A DNA stretch of 64,000 nucleotides, taken from Pegea sp. RAD2-039 (lineage: Eukaryota; Chordata; Thaliacea; Salpida; Salpidae). The position numbers and the translations under genes are program-made. The notes beneath the pieces were generated by a model. The model ran no database searches and had not been told where the DNA came from. It saw only the letters and a program-made list of their open reading frames with translations. The stretch spans positions 271,504 through 335,503 of the forward strand of contig JAQGEQ010000206.1 of NCBI GenBank assembly GCA_034620365.1, written 5' to 3'. Below are positions 1 through 12,752 of this stretch, one piece after another. How positions within the stretch are numbered: position 1 is the first letter of the stretch; every line of letters begins with the position of its first letter.

Positions 1-3000
1 TGAGAATTTAATATACTAAATGATTTATCCTTCTCTGTAAACAAACTTTAAAAAATATTTTCGAAAAATGTATTTCACTGTAAAATATTTAGTTGTATGA
101 ATTAATTGCAATAAATTTTTTAGTTTACTAAACTAACCTGTATTGATTAGTATAAAAGCTTTTTTTTGGAATAAAAGCAAAACATTTACGAGGTTTTTTT
201 ACGAGGAATGTATATATAGGTTATTTTATAAATACAGAAAGAGTAGCAACAACAAACTTATTGATAAAGTTAAAAATATTATGAAATTGATTTCTGAGGA
301 GTTGAAAGCCGAGATTTAATAACAAGTTTTAAAACTACTGTTTTAAATGTAAAAAAATTGATAAATGATAGCTAGCTACGATAGAGAAATATTTCGAAAA
401 ATAAATTGAAACTATTTATTTAAGCATAAAGCTTTAGAAAGCTATAAATCTTTTACTTCAATATAAAAATCTTCTAGAGAGAAAAAGTTACTATAAAATT
501 GTTGTAGAATTTTTTAGATTGTTTTTTAAAAAATTTATGTTTGTTCAATTTAAACTAAACTTGTTAATTTGATATTCCTTTAAAGAAATCAATTAAATTA
601 GAGTCATATATATTTTGTTGACTTTGTGTAACTTACAATAAAGAATTGTAATAACTTTATGTACAGTTGTGGAAAAACTTAGGTTTTTATCAGTTTTGAT
701 TTATGGTAATAAAAGACATTTTAATTTGAGAGACGTTTATAAAAATAATTGCGTTAACACTTTTAAACTATTTTAATAAAATATTATGAGCTCTCTAAAT
801 GAAATAGGTTTCTGATTTTTATTTGAATTAAATTGTTGGTAATTTGATAATGATATATCAACCTAAAGATTATTTTTTCAGTTTTTTTTATAGAATAGCG
901 AGGTTAGGCATTTAAAAGATTGGAATCGAGCTGTAGAAAACCAAATATGAATCTTGAAACGAAAATTAATAGTTCAAGAATAACAAATTTGAACAAAATA
1001 AATATCAATATAATCATTTACAAGATCTAATTGATATTTACTGACTTTAGTAAAATAGTAAATCCTTTTGCACTATCTAGCGGATGAAATATGTGTACAG
1101 ATTCTTCTTTAAAATTCTTTAGATTTAAAAGTTTGTAAAAAGCTCTTTTAACTTCACAATTTTCTCAATCAACTTATTTTTTCAAGAATGTAATAAAAAG
1201 CTAAAATATATTTGACTATAATTAGGCAATACTATCACTAACAATACTACTGACAAAATTATTCAATTTTTATTGTTAAAAATGAGTTTGTATTTTTGCT
1301 ATTACTATGTTCGGTATTTTGCTGTTCTCATATTTATAAGTCAAAACAAATTTTAACTTTATTCATCTAAATTTAAAGTCTTTTAAGCAAAAGTACTGCG
1401 GCCTCATTACAGAAGGTTTAAAAAGAGTAAATAAAACAAGTAGCATAAAAGAGGATGGGACAAATTTTATAACTAAAAAAATTTAAACAAATTAAAAAGT
1501 TATAAAGTTCCAAAATAAAATCAGAAACATATATATAAGAAAAACAGGGATTTCCGGCACTAAGTAGAAATTATTACCTTAAACTGATGGTTTGACATTT
1601 ATAGTTTAATTTTTTACTAGTTAAATTAAAAGAGTTAAAAAAATTACTCGAAGATTTTAACTAAATTGTATAAAAATTCATCTTTGATTAGCTAACTCAA
1701 TTAAACTTTTTAATTTCAGTTTTACTGATTGGAGATTAAGTTAATCATCACAGAGAAATAACATATATTAAAAAATTGATTAAGATTTCTACTTATAAGA
1801 ATAAAGCAAGTTTTACTAATAAATGTTTTTATGTTTACTTTAACAGTTTAAATCATTAAAAATATATTTTTAATCTAAATATAATTAGTTCAAAGTTCGA
1901 TTTTTCCTTACTAACGATAAAAGCTAAGTTTCTTGAAAACAATTTGTACTTTAGGATATTATCGAAGAATAGCTTAAAAAGCAAAAGACTTGAAATGAGT
2001 TCAAGAAATGTTTTCTTAAAAATAATCTAACTTACATAATTTAAGCGAAGAATTATTTTATTTATTGACCTACAAAACTTTATTACCAAGAGATTTGTTT
2101 TCTGAACAACAAAGATGACAGTTTTGAAAGAAAAATTTCGTAATTCTATTAAGAAACTAAAATTGAACATGAAAACTCTTTTAAAGATAACATCAATTTA
2201 TAAAGCAAGCAAAGGAATAAAGCTAGAAAGTTTGTAGATCAAATACAGTCCAATTGTAGAAGGAATGTGGTTTTAAAATTTACTTTTGTCTTTATTTTTC
2301 ATATAAACAACCAATTTTCTGGATAAAAAGAAAACTTTTATGTTCTTTAAATGCTATGACATAAATGGTATCACTATTATTATTAGATAGATATCCTTTA
2401 CTTTTTACATCTTATAATTTATTCAGACTAAAAGCAAAACAATTTATATGGAGTTCTTAGATTTTTTAAATATTATGTACGAGAGAAATTTGTTTTATTA
2501 GCTAAACTATCAAGGCAATATATTTTTATGAGAGTATTATTTATTCACTTTTATTTCTCTATCGTCTAAACTTTATTATCTATCGTTTGCATATCAGTTG
2601 TAAACTTATTTTATTTTAACTTTTAATGAGCCAGTGTTTATAGCTTTTTTTACATTGTAACTGTTTTCATTTTGTATTTCTAAAGATAATAATTTTTAAT
2701 AAAATATGGGTAGATGACTATTAGTCATCGTTTCAGATATAAATATTGGCCTGTTTAGTATTTCGACTAAAGATTTCATTATTTTGGTTAGAAATTATTT
2801 AAGTTTTTACAAATAGCGTCCACAAGAATAATAAAATTCATCAAAAACACTTAAAGTTAATGACATCGCCAAATTTTAAGTATGTGTACATTGATCTTTA
2901 AAATTGGAAAGTTTGAAATGTTTTAATCTATAATTATGTTTAATGTCAATAGTTTCATCATATATGTTTTTAAAATAAAAGAATATTGTTGTATGTTCTT

Positions 3001-3929
3001 TAAATTATACGAATAAAAAGTATTTGATTTTATCATCATAGTAATACTTTTTGTAAAATTACTGTTTAAAGTTTTGAAATTTAAGATTTATAGATTTTAT
3101 CATAAGTATTGATATAAATAGATAATAGTAGATAGTTTTATAGATTATTTTTATAAGACGAAACATCTGTAATATCAATATTTACATTTTAGTTATAAGA
3201 CAAAGTGAAATTATTTTATAATATTTAAAACTTGATTTTATCTATTCCTAATTTTGTTATAGCCAAAAATATATTTTTTATGGTTTTAAAACTTTTATCT
3301 TAATATACTTATATGATTATAATATATTAATTCTATTTTATTGAAAGTATGCCTATATATGCTTATGCTTAGATCAAATATAATAATAATATTTTAAATT
3401 TTACTAGAATATATTATAACTTTTGTTATTTAAAAAATTTGTAATTATTTTTTAATTTTTTTTATATATTTGTAAATTAATTACAAGTTTTGAAGGCATA
3501 GTTTTATGAATAATGTATCAATTAATTTAGTTTTTTAATGAATTTATTTTACATGTTTTATATATTATGCTTAAAATGTGTTTGTAATTAAGTATTGTTG
3601 TTTTATAAGTAAATCATTAATGAGATAATGTATTTAAGAATTTATATTTTCTAATCACACAATATTTGTTTGCATTCAAAGAACTAATTTGGTTTAGTTA
3701 TAATTAAAAAGATGCTATTTTTATGTAGACTTTTTTTACTTTTAGCAAGTAAAATATGTATGTATAATCTTGATTAATTATGATTAAAGTTCTGATTAAA
3801 ATCACTTAAAAGATGATATACATTTTTTAAAACTTGAAAAAGTGTTCTATTAATGTTTTTTATAAAAACTTTCAATTTTTCTCCAGTTTTATAATCTATA
3901 GAATCTTTTAAAATAGCTGATTATCAAAG
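1..3929. other. AT-rich gene-free stretch upstream of Rheb
   Basis: I see no supported exon, RNA gene or clear repeat in these 3.9 kb. The sequence is AT-rich with many short poly-A/T runs and stop codons in all frames. The last few hundred bases should include the promoter and 5' untranslated region of the Rheb gene starting at 3930, but I can point to no specific element. Confidence 0.6.
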
Positions 3930-5371
3930 ATGCCTGCCACAGTAATAAGAAAGTTAGCCATAATGGGATATAAGTCTGTTGGTAAGAATATTTGTTGATT
4001 TGATGCTGCATCTAATGAATTTCATTTATAAATCTCTTAATAGCTATTATATGTTTAATTTATTATGTTAAAAATTATTCTGTTTCATTAATTTATATTT
4101 TATTTTAAACTATATTTATTTTATAAGTTAATCTTTATTTATAAATCATTTATTCTAATATTTAGTATAATCATCTATAAATTATGTTTGTTGTTTGATT
4201 ATTTTTTTAGCTTGTTAATTTGACCATTTTTCATTTAGGCAAATCATCTATGGTGATTCAGTTTGTAGATAATCATTTTGTTGAAACATATGACCCTACC
4301 ATTGAGAATAGTAAGTTATACAAATTGTTTTATGAATTAACTTGTTAAATTTAATTAAATTCAATTTTGTACAGCATTTTCTACTAGCTTGAAGTTAAAA
4401 AATCAACAATTTGAACTTGAAATAATAGATACAGCTGGGCAGGTTAGTATTACATAAGAATCATGAATGCTGCAACTTAAGATAATATGTTGATGTTTAT
4501 AGGATGAATACTCATTATTTCCTGATTCTTATGCACTAGATATACATGGTTATGTCCTTGTTTATTCTATCACTTCATCTAAAAGGTAAGTCAGTTTGAA
4601 GTCACTGTTTATTTTTTGCTTGATTAGATGACATTTTATTTATGATTTCAGTTTTGAAATAGTGAAAGTTATCTATGAAAAGATGAATGATATGCTTATC
4701 AAGTTAGTTAAAGTTTTAATGTTTGGTTATTTATTTAAAACTTTAGATGCTTTTTTTAGCTAACTGTCTGTAGGGTTAATGTAAGAACCTTCTCTAAGTA
4801 TGAAATGCTTTTTAAACGATATTTAGATTAAATTTTACAGTTTTCACAACTTTGTATAAAATCATTATTCACGATACTAATATTTTTATTTACTAAAAAA
4901 CTTCTGAAAATAGACTTTGTATTTTTAAATAAAACAATTTATTATAAAGTTTCAACTTTCTACTTAAAAGTTTACAAATTAAATTTTTGATTTTTATTAA
5001 TCTAATAGTCTCAAAAAGCTGAGAAGTTAGATTTAAGATGTTAATGGCGTCTTATATTATCTGATTGTAAATAAACATCTCACAAATGATTTAATTTTTA
5101 GGGTTCCAATAATTTTAGTTGGCAACAAAAATGATTTGCATATGGAAAGAGAAGTTGCTTGTGAAGAGGGGAAGAAGTTAGCTCATTCTTGGGGAGCAAG
5201 TTTTATGGAAGTATCAGCCAAGCAGCATTCTGTAAGTAACTTATTTTTTATCATCACATCAACTATGAGATGATCTTTCAGGAAATCTCACTCGTCTTCA
5301 AAGGTCTCTTAACATCTATTGAAGAGAAAGAAGGACATGTTCAGAGTAATAAGTCCTGTTCTATTCAATAA
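3930..5371 (+). CDS. Rheb: Rheb small GTPase (Ras homolog enriched in brain), 7 exons
   Basis: Ras-superfamily GTPase that activates mTORC1 at the lysosomal surface and is switched off by the TSC complex (family knowledge). Exons as I read them: 3930-3981, 4239-4310, 4375-4442, 4503-4585, 4652-4702, 5102-5231, 5282-5371; all junctions are GT..AG and the sum gives 181 aa, close to the 184 aa of vertebrate Rheb. Visible motifs: P-loop [10 protein letters not shown], in which the glycine-poor YKSVG matches the Rheb signature (YRSVG); switch I with YDPTIENTF; DTAGQDEYS (G3); [12 protein letters not shown] (G4, Rheb-type); EVSAK (G5). The C-terminus CSIQ is a CaaX box, predicting farnesylation. 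An AATAAA hexamer overlaps the stop codon at 5367-5372, which could imply a very short 3' untranslated region. Start chosen because it gives the conserved MP...RKLAIMG beginning. Identification is very secure. Confidence 0.96.
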
Positions 5372-8147
5372 ACTCATTCCCTGCGTACACATCATACAAA
5401 CCTCATATACTTAGCATTCTACCCAACTAGTCTGCTAACTTTTTGTTCTCGATGTAAAGACGGAGCCGTAACATGTTTTTTTTTGTTAATTTCTGTTTTG
5501 AGTGTTTATAGTGTTCACTTGTTTTTTATTACATTGTTGTTGAAATATTTTTTTGCATCCCAAATATAAAGTTTTACTTTTTGATTGTGAGTGCTTACAG
5601 TGGTTTAATTCAACTTTTTTTTATTAGGGTATTGCTTGCAAAAGTATCAGATCAGTTTTATATTTAAGATTTTTTAGAAAAAGAACCTTTGTCACCTCCA
5701 CTGTCAATTTTTTTCTCCAAAATTCTCTGTTAAATGTTAAAAAAATGATTACACTAAAAAGCTGACACAAAATTTACAAACCTGAAATTACTAAAGTTGT
5801 TTGTTGAGGTAGCTTTAATTTAAAAAGACTTTAAAAACTTTCTTCTGATTAAGTAGAAGGTTTATAATAAACTTTAAACTTATTTGTTTGTGATACATAA
5901 TTAAGAAATATGTATTTAGATGGTTTAAGTCCATCAAATTCCAAACTTGACTGTCATTTGTCACTAAAAAATGTTTGCAAGTAAAAACCTTTAATACTCA
6001 CTACATGATTAATCATTTTGATGACGCGAATCACTTTTGAAACAATATCTGCAACTTTGCAATTGCTTTAATGACGTTCTCAAAACTGCAAATGTTTGAT
6101 GGCGAATAATAATTTTTCAACTATAAGGTGAAGAAATTCTTAAAGTTTAAATTATAACCTTTATCATTTATATAAAGGTTTAAAATAACATAAATGGATT
6201 TCTATTAGTTTTATGTAAACAGATTTGGCCGTTCAAACTCTTATATCAGTTATTATTTTTATTCCAATTTACAATGAATTGCAATTAAATCTGTTTTAAA
6301 AGAGTTGTCAAAATACGCTGTACATTTTTAAAAATAAATTTTACACAAATTTCAGCAGCTTTTACAAAACTCTTTTAAGGTTTTTATATTTATTTATCCT
6401 TGATTAAGCAAAAATGTTCAGCTAAAAATACAAATTTTGAAGTCATAAAAACTAGATGTTCTAAGAAAAACGCCCGATTAACTTTTGAAAGAAAAAAACA
6501 TCTTGAGAAAATGTTTTAGATACAACTTCATTTTAAACTTTATAAAAACTATCAAAGACTAATGTAGAACAAATTATAGATGTTTAAACTTTTGACAAAA
6601 AACTTTATTTAAGAATTGTTCTTATGAATAAATTCATCAGCTTGAAAGTAGAAAATGAGCGACCTTACATAATTTTCCCTCAAAATTTATCTATTTTTGT
6701 AAGTTCAAACTAAGTTCGATAGAAACTTAAGAATTTATAGAAGCTGATGCTTATAGTTGTAAACACTTATTCAAAGCTGCAACTGAAGATTATAATGCTG
6801 ATGGCTAATCTTCCTAATTAAGATTGCGACTAAAAACTTTCACTACTTCCCGTATCTCAATGAAATAATCCTTTTGTTCGTTAAACTAAGGTTTAAAATG
6901 TTTGTGGGCGTAAAATGGTATCAAGTATTTATTTTAAATCTCTTTCGAGTTTCATTTAGATAAATTCAGATTCATTTTGCAAAATTATTAATCTCTAGCG
7001 CCAAAGTGTTTATTTTTTAGTAACAATTGTAATTTTGCGAAATGGCTGGATCTGAATTAAAAAGAAAGTTTCATTAGAATTCTGAATTCTCTGCAATTTG
7101 CCGCTAATAAATATCAGACTCGTTTCTCGGCTTTTTATGTATTTTTAATTTTAGTATTATAATTGATTTAATTATTTTTAATTATTTCTATATGTAAGGT
7201 CGTCTTGTTTGATCGATAATATTAAGTATGATGAATGTTGAAATAGTGATACACTTTTTTTTCTTACTTAAGCTATTTACTGATTTTATCTTTAAATAAT
7301 ATTTTTGTTTTACAAAAAAAATTTTAGCCGAATTTTGTAGCTACATGTAACAAAATAAAATTTATAATTTAAATTAACCTTTATATATAAGATTAATTTA
7401 TTAATGTATCTACTATTTTATTAATTATATCTAAAATGATAATTAATTTTGCTTTATCAAAACTATCTACTAAAATAAAAATAAGTAAAATATATTTAGT
7501 AGATTTTATATCTACATATTTTATTTTGTGTCTTATTTTGGCATAATATATTGTTGTATTAATGAAATTGTTTTATGAATTTAGATTTAAATTATGATAG
7601 CTTTAAATTTGTTTTTTAAGAACATTTTATTTACATTTATATGTTTATTTGGTTTCTTTAGTTGATATATAATGAAAGTTTTTATATATTAATACTTAAA
7701 CACTTTGTTTAACATAACATGAATGTTATTCAATTTGTTATACTTTGTAAATTTAATTTTAGTTTTTAATATTCAAAATATTCTAATTTTTTATTATTGT
7801 TGATTATATTTTGGCAAAAATGTGATAACATTCTTTTCAATTGCCAAAATTAGGACAAAAAAACAAGTTTATTAAGAAAGAATGTTATAACTTCAAAAAT
7901 AGAAATTTGCATAACTTCCTAAATATTTTTTTAAATTTTATAAATATTTTTATGGCAATTTAGTTATTGAATATATTTATCAAAAAAATTTAAGTGGAAT
8001 TTGTGATTGATTAATTAAATTATGTAGTTTTGAAAAGAATTTTATCTAAGAACTTATTAAATTTTTTAACAGAATATAATTTTTTTTCAGAAAATTAATA
8101 TATTCAGATACATTAGTTTTTGCAGAATATAATATTCTATAAAAACC
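5372..8147. other. Intergenic AT-rich stretch between Rheb and NCOA6
   Basis: About 2.8 kb without an ORF I can support. Runs of poly-T and poly-A are common. Nothing here resembles a tRNA, a repeat array or a transposon end. The distal part is presumably upstream regulatory DNA of the gene beginning at 8148. Confidence 0.5.
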
Positions 8148-11100
8148 ATGGAAGAAAACATTGTTGTAATTTATCAGGCTAATTATGAAGACAAGGATAT
8201 TATGAAAAAATTAGATAATTTGGGCAATAGTTTATCAACAGCAGTTAATTCAAGTAAATCTTTTTATTTATTTATTTACAAATATTTTTAGGTGAATTTA
8301 GTTTTTTAAATTAAGCTCAAAAATTTGATTATTCTAATTTATTTAGATAATTAATCAGGTAATGTATGTAAATATCTACTTGAGTATTTATGAATCATCT
8401 AAATTTAATACTTGTTGGATCTTATATAGATTCTTATCAAATTCTAAAAAAATGTTGTTTACTTTTTAGCGTTTGATAGAGTGAATTTTCAGAAGTGGAA
8501 TAGCGTAAAAGTTACTTTTAAAACTAAAAAAGAAGCAGTTGAAAAGTTGAAAGCTCTGGTTTCAACTGATCAAAGTTCTTTAATTGAATTGGGAATTTTA
8601 CAAATAAAAATTGGAAGTAAGTTTACTTAAAAGTTTATGAAATTATACAATTAATTTAATTAATCTTGGCATTTTAGTTGGTTGAAGAAATAAAGATTCT
8701 TATATATTTAATTAAACAAATTTTTCTTTTAATATTTATTGATATTTTTATTCCTCAATTTTAGATGAAGTTATAGACTTGACTAATCCTGAATCTAACT
8801 TCAGTATGCAAGGTAATTAGAGAAAACAATATTCCTAATTTATTATTATTATTCCAAATTATTTTTTATAATTACTAAAAACAAAAGTTGATTTGTGACA
8901 AGTAACCATAGATTGAAATTTATTTTTCTTGCAGCACATAAATAATATCTAAAAATAATTTAAACTTCCTGTTCTAAATTTAGATTATATTTCAATTAAA
9001 GCTTGATAACTAAAACAGCAAATTTTTATTGACTTTTTAAAAGCAAATTTCTTCACATAACATCAACATCATATTTTTAGCTGGGAATCAAACCTCATCA
9101 ACTGGCTCGCCACAATCTCTTAATCAAAGAAAGCGAATAAGGAAAAGATCAAAAGATAAACCACCAGTTGATAGACAAGTAAAAGTTCCAAAAAAGCAAG
9201 AGAACGTTGTAGTCTCTCAGCAATATCACCAACAGCAACATGCTCCACCGCCAGACTTGAATATTAATATGAGAAGCAACAGCGGAGACCCCTGGTTTTC
9301 AGTTCCACAAACTCCCCAACCATCGACTCCTCTTTCTCCTGATGTAGATCAAATCATGTCAGAGATATGTACACCAGAAACTAACCAACAGCAGCAACAG
9401 GGGAACCCTGAAGATGATTTAATGTCTGTGCAACTACAAAGCTTCCACAGTGGTCAGAATCTATCAACAAGCTCTGATACAATGATTGATCAGTTTTTTG
9501 GAGTTGATCAGTTTGATTTCGACATACAAACCAGCAACTCTTTGAAACAGCAGAACAATCTTCGAGAGGTTCCGAATCCGACCACCTTAGCCGACCCGAA
9601 TCATGTGTTTCGAAGTCCTCAACAACCTGCTGCGTCTCATTTCATCACTGACAACTCAGGTGAGAGCAATATGAAGTTAATTGGAAATATTCGTTGAGAG
9701 GTTTTTGGTAAAGTTGATTTTTGCTGACTGTTCACAGAAATTTTCTGTTTCAAATTTAAACAGTGAAAAATAGTCTCATTAATCAACTAATTTATTGTCA
9801 TTTGATATTTTCTTTTCAATCTTTATGCTTCAACCATCTAACAGAAAAATTGTTTTTTTAGCAGCTTTCAACCAGAATACTTTCAACTCTGTTCAAAACT
9901 TCCAAATGAAAAAACCCATTCAACAACCACAATACATCACCCAGAACAGTGAACAGCTCCTACGACAAAACGATCCACAAATCAAACTGGCAACCAATCA
10001 AAACGCTGCAGTGTTACGACAACAAGTAACAAATGGGACCTCATCTCATGAAGTCCAACGTATCAATTGGAATAATCAAGATATGAACAAGCAATTCCAC
10101 AACATGCATCACACAGTAAACAACTCTAACGCTTCCTTTGTCCTCAACCAACAACAACAGCAACAGATTGTTGGAGGAGTTGACAGCTTAAACACACTAC
10201 AAAGAAATCACATCCAACAACAACAACTGTTCCAAGATAACAATAACAACCAACAAGCGTATAAACAACAACTACAAGCGATTGATAAACGATCTAACCC
10301 ACAACAACCACAACACGGAATGTCAGTAGTCAGTCCGTTACTCGTTGATCTGTTACGTAATGAGACTGATAACCCTAGTAACGTTCTACCTGCGATGCCT
10401 GTGCCGTCACCTGGTTCCAACCCAGCTAAACCTAAACGGAAGCGAACTCAACGTAAGAAGAAGGTAGTGAAAGGCTCGGCAACTCCTGTGCTAGCTGAGA
10501 CGATACTGACTTCTCAAACACCTCAACAACAATCAGTTATGAAGAATTATCCGCAAAATATGCAACATAACTACCCACAACAACAACAACAACAGCAGTT
10601 TGTACATGCCGTGTACCAACCGTCCCAACAAATGTTAATTACTCAACAACCATCTCAAGTTGGTCCAAATCGAATGTTGGTTTCTCAGCAAGGTAGGAAT
10701 CCAATTCAACAGAATACGATGGTTACTACAGATGACTTCAAACAAAATATGGATATGAAGCAAACAAATATGGTTATTACTTCAGATGTGGGTCAACAAT
10801 TTACAATCCCACAACAACAAGCTATTAATCAGAATGAAATGATGGCTAATCAGCCTGTCCAGCAACAAATTTGTGGTCCAACCACCCCTGGTACTTACGA
10901 CCCATACCGTCAACAACCACCAACTCCATTACCAACAGCAGATGGTCAGCAACAACAGTTTCAAAACAATTATTTCGCAAATCAACAACAGTTGTTGAAT
11001 GTCAATAAAACAAAGCAAGGTTTTATCAACAACCAAATGGTCCCAAATATCAACAACAACAACAGTAGCTTACTGCCGCCACCTAGTGTTGGAGGTGATG

Positions 11101-12752
11101 ACATAAAAAATCATCAAATCTACAGCTCACTAGGAGCTGCTAAAAAGAGTCATATGATTCCTAGCATTAGTTGGAAGCCTACAGGCGCCGTAAAACCATC
11201 GGAGTTTTCCACTGGAAAGTGTAGTATCACACGGAAGGAAAAATGTAAACCTTCAACAAAGGTGTACGATATAAAAATCTGTCTTAACCAACAGCTGGAT
11301 AGTATAAGAAGCCAGCTCCAGCTTCGTTCTAATCAGCATAAGAAGTTAAAAAATATACAAACTAAAAACAACCAACAAAATAAAGCCAAGTCAAAAGCTG
11401 CTTCTATCAATCAGAAGAAACAACAACATTTATATCAACAAGTTACTTCTAAAGAACCTCAGCAAGCTATTTATCAACAAAATCAAGCTCACAATCTACA
11501 ACAACGACAAATACTTCAACTACCTGCTATGCAACAACATGGTATACATCAACAAAGAGTTCTACAACAACCTAGTATGTCAACTCAACAACAACTAGTT
11601 CATTCAATCCCACCTACTCCTCATCAAATGAAACAACATCTACAACCTCAATTAGCTCAACAGAACGCTCAACATTATTCAAAATCGATACAACAGAAGC
11701 AACAAACGTATATACCTCGTCACCAAATGCATATACAACGTCAGTTGATGATGAAACAACAAATGATTCAACAACAACAACAGCAACAAACTTGTGTTCA
11801 ACAAGCAGTTCAACAACAACAACAACGACCCAATAGTCGTCAACCATATATAACATCTCTTTCTCCAATGCAAGATCGTATGTCGGCCACTCCAAGCCCA
11901 AACTTATCTATCCATCAAGGACCTCAGTTAATCCATTCCTACTCACAGTCAAGATCTCCAATGCCACATCACAACCAGAAATCGAATCTAAATGTAGGCC
12001 CTCAAGTGGTTCAAATGCGCCAACAGCAGAATCTACTCCGTCAACCTCTAACTAATGAAATAAAGCAACGAACGATAGTTGGAACCAAGATACCTACCAA
12101 TATCAATTCGTTCCCTGGTAACAACCAGCAAGCAAACGTACCATTTAATCATCCAGCTGGTGTTAGTATGCAGCCTCAGCAGCAGTGGAACTCTTTGTAT
12201 GGAGTTAGTCATTACCATAGAAACCAACAGCAACAAGCACAACAGCAATTAAAAACCTTTTCAACTAATCAAACACAATACTTTAATAAACCACAAACTC
12301 CAGTTCACCAGCAACCAGTTCACCAACAGCAGCAACCAGTTCACCAACAACAACCAGTTCACCAACAGCAGCAACCAGTTCACCAACAGCAGCAAGCAGT
12401 TCACCAACAACAGCAACCAGTTCACCAACAACAACAACAACCAGTTCACCAACAGCAGCAACCAGTTCACCAACAACAGCAACCAGTTCACCAACAGCAA
12501 CAACCAGTTCAACAGCAACAACCTGTGCATCAACAGCAACAAGTACAACAGCAACAACAACCAGTTCAACAGCAACAACAGCCAGGTCACCAACAACAAC
12601 AACCAGTACAACAGCAAGCAACACAACAGCAGATATCAGTCATGAACACCCAATTTACAGAAGTCACCTCAACAACCAACCCAGCAGTCTCATCACCATT
12701 TCCTTCAACCATATCAACAACTGGTTCCAGTATCAACCAGACAACAGGCTAA
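8148..12752 (+). CDS. NCOA6: NCOA6-like nuclear receptor coactivator (ASC-2/RAP250), 5 exons
   Basis: Coactivator that links nuclear receptors to a KMT2-type (MLL3/4) methyltransferase complex in vertebrates. Proposed exons: 8148-8253, 8470-8616, 8765-8812, 9081-9659, 9862-12752; phases agree and give 1,256 aa (human about 2,060). The N-terminus (MEENIVVIYQANYEDKDIM, then the KVTFKTKKEAVEKL region) fits the conserved NCOA6 N-terminal putative nucleic-acid-binding region. At about residues 453-459 the motif SPLLVDLLRN contains LxxLL and closely matches the first NR box of NCOA6 (SPLLVNLL), followed some 30 residues later by a lysine/arginine stretch (KPKRKRTQRKKK), as in the vertebrate protein. 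Most of exon 5 is low complexity (Gln, Pro, Asn), with a PVHQQ repeat near the C-terminus. No second LxxLL box is obvious. The family call rests mainly on the N-terminus and the NR box. Confidence 0.85.
12299..12620 (+). repeat. PVHQQ(Q)n coding minisatellite in NCOA6
   Basis: About 16 tandem units of 15-24 bp built on ccagttcaccaacagcagcaa, encoding PVHQQ with 2-5 glutamines, degenerating to PVQQQ and PGHQQ at the 3' side. The unit length stays a multiple of three, so copy-number change keeps the frame. The long leucine/valine ORFs on the opposite strand (12261-12626) are only the antisense reading of this array. Confidence 0.95.

Noticed and set aside
11614-11901. Minus-strand valine-rich ORF inside NCOA6 exon 5
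   Set aside because: Antisense of polyglutamine codons; the plus strand has the NCOA6 frame.
12261-12626. Long minus-strand leucine/valine-rich ORFs opposite NCOA6
   Set aside because: They are the antisense reading of the CAA/CAG-rich minisatellite; no stop can arise on that strand from this repeat.
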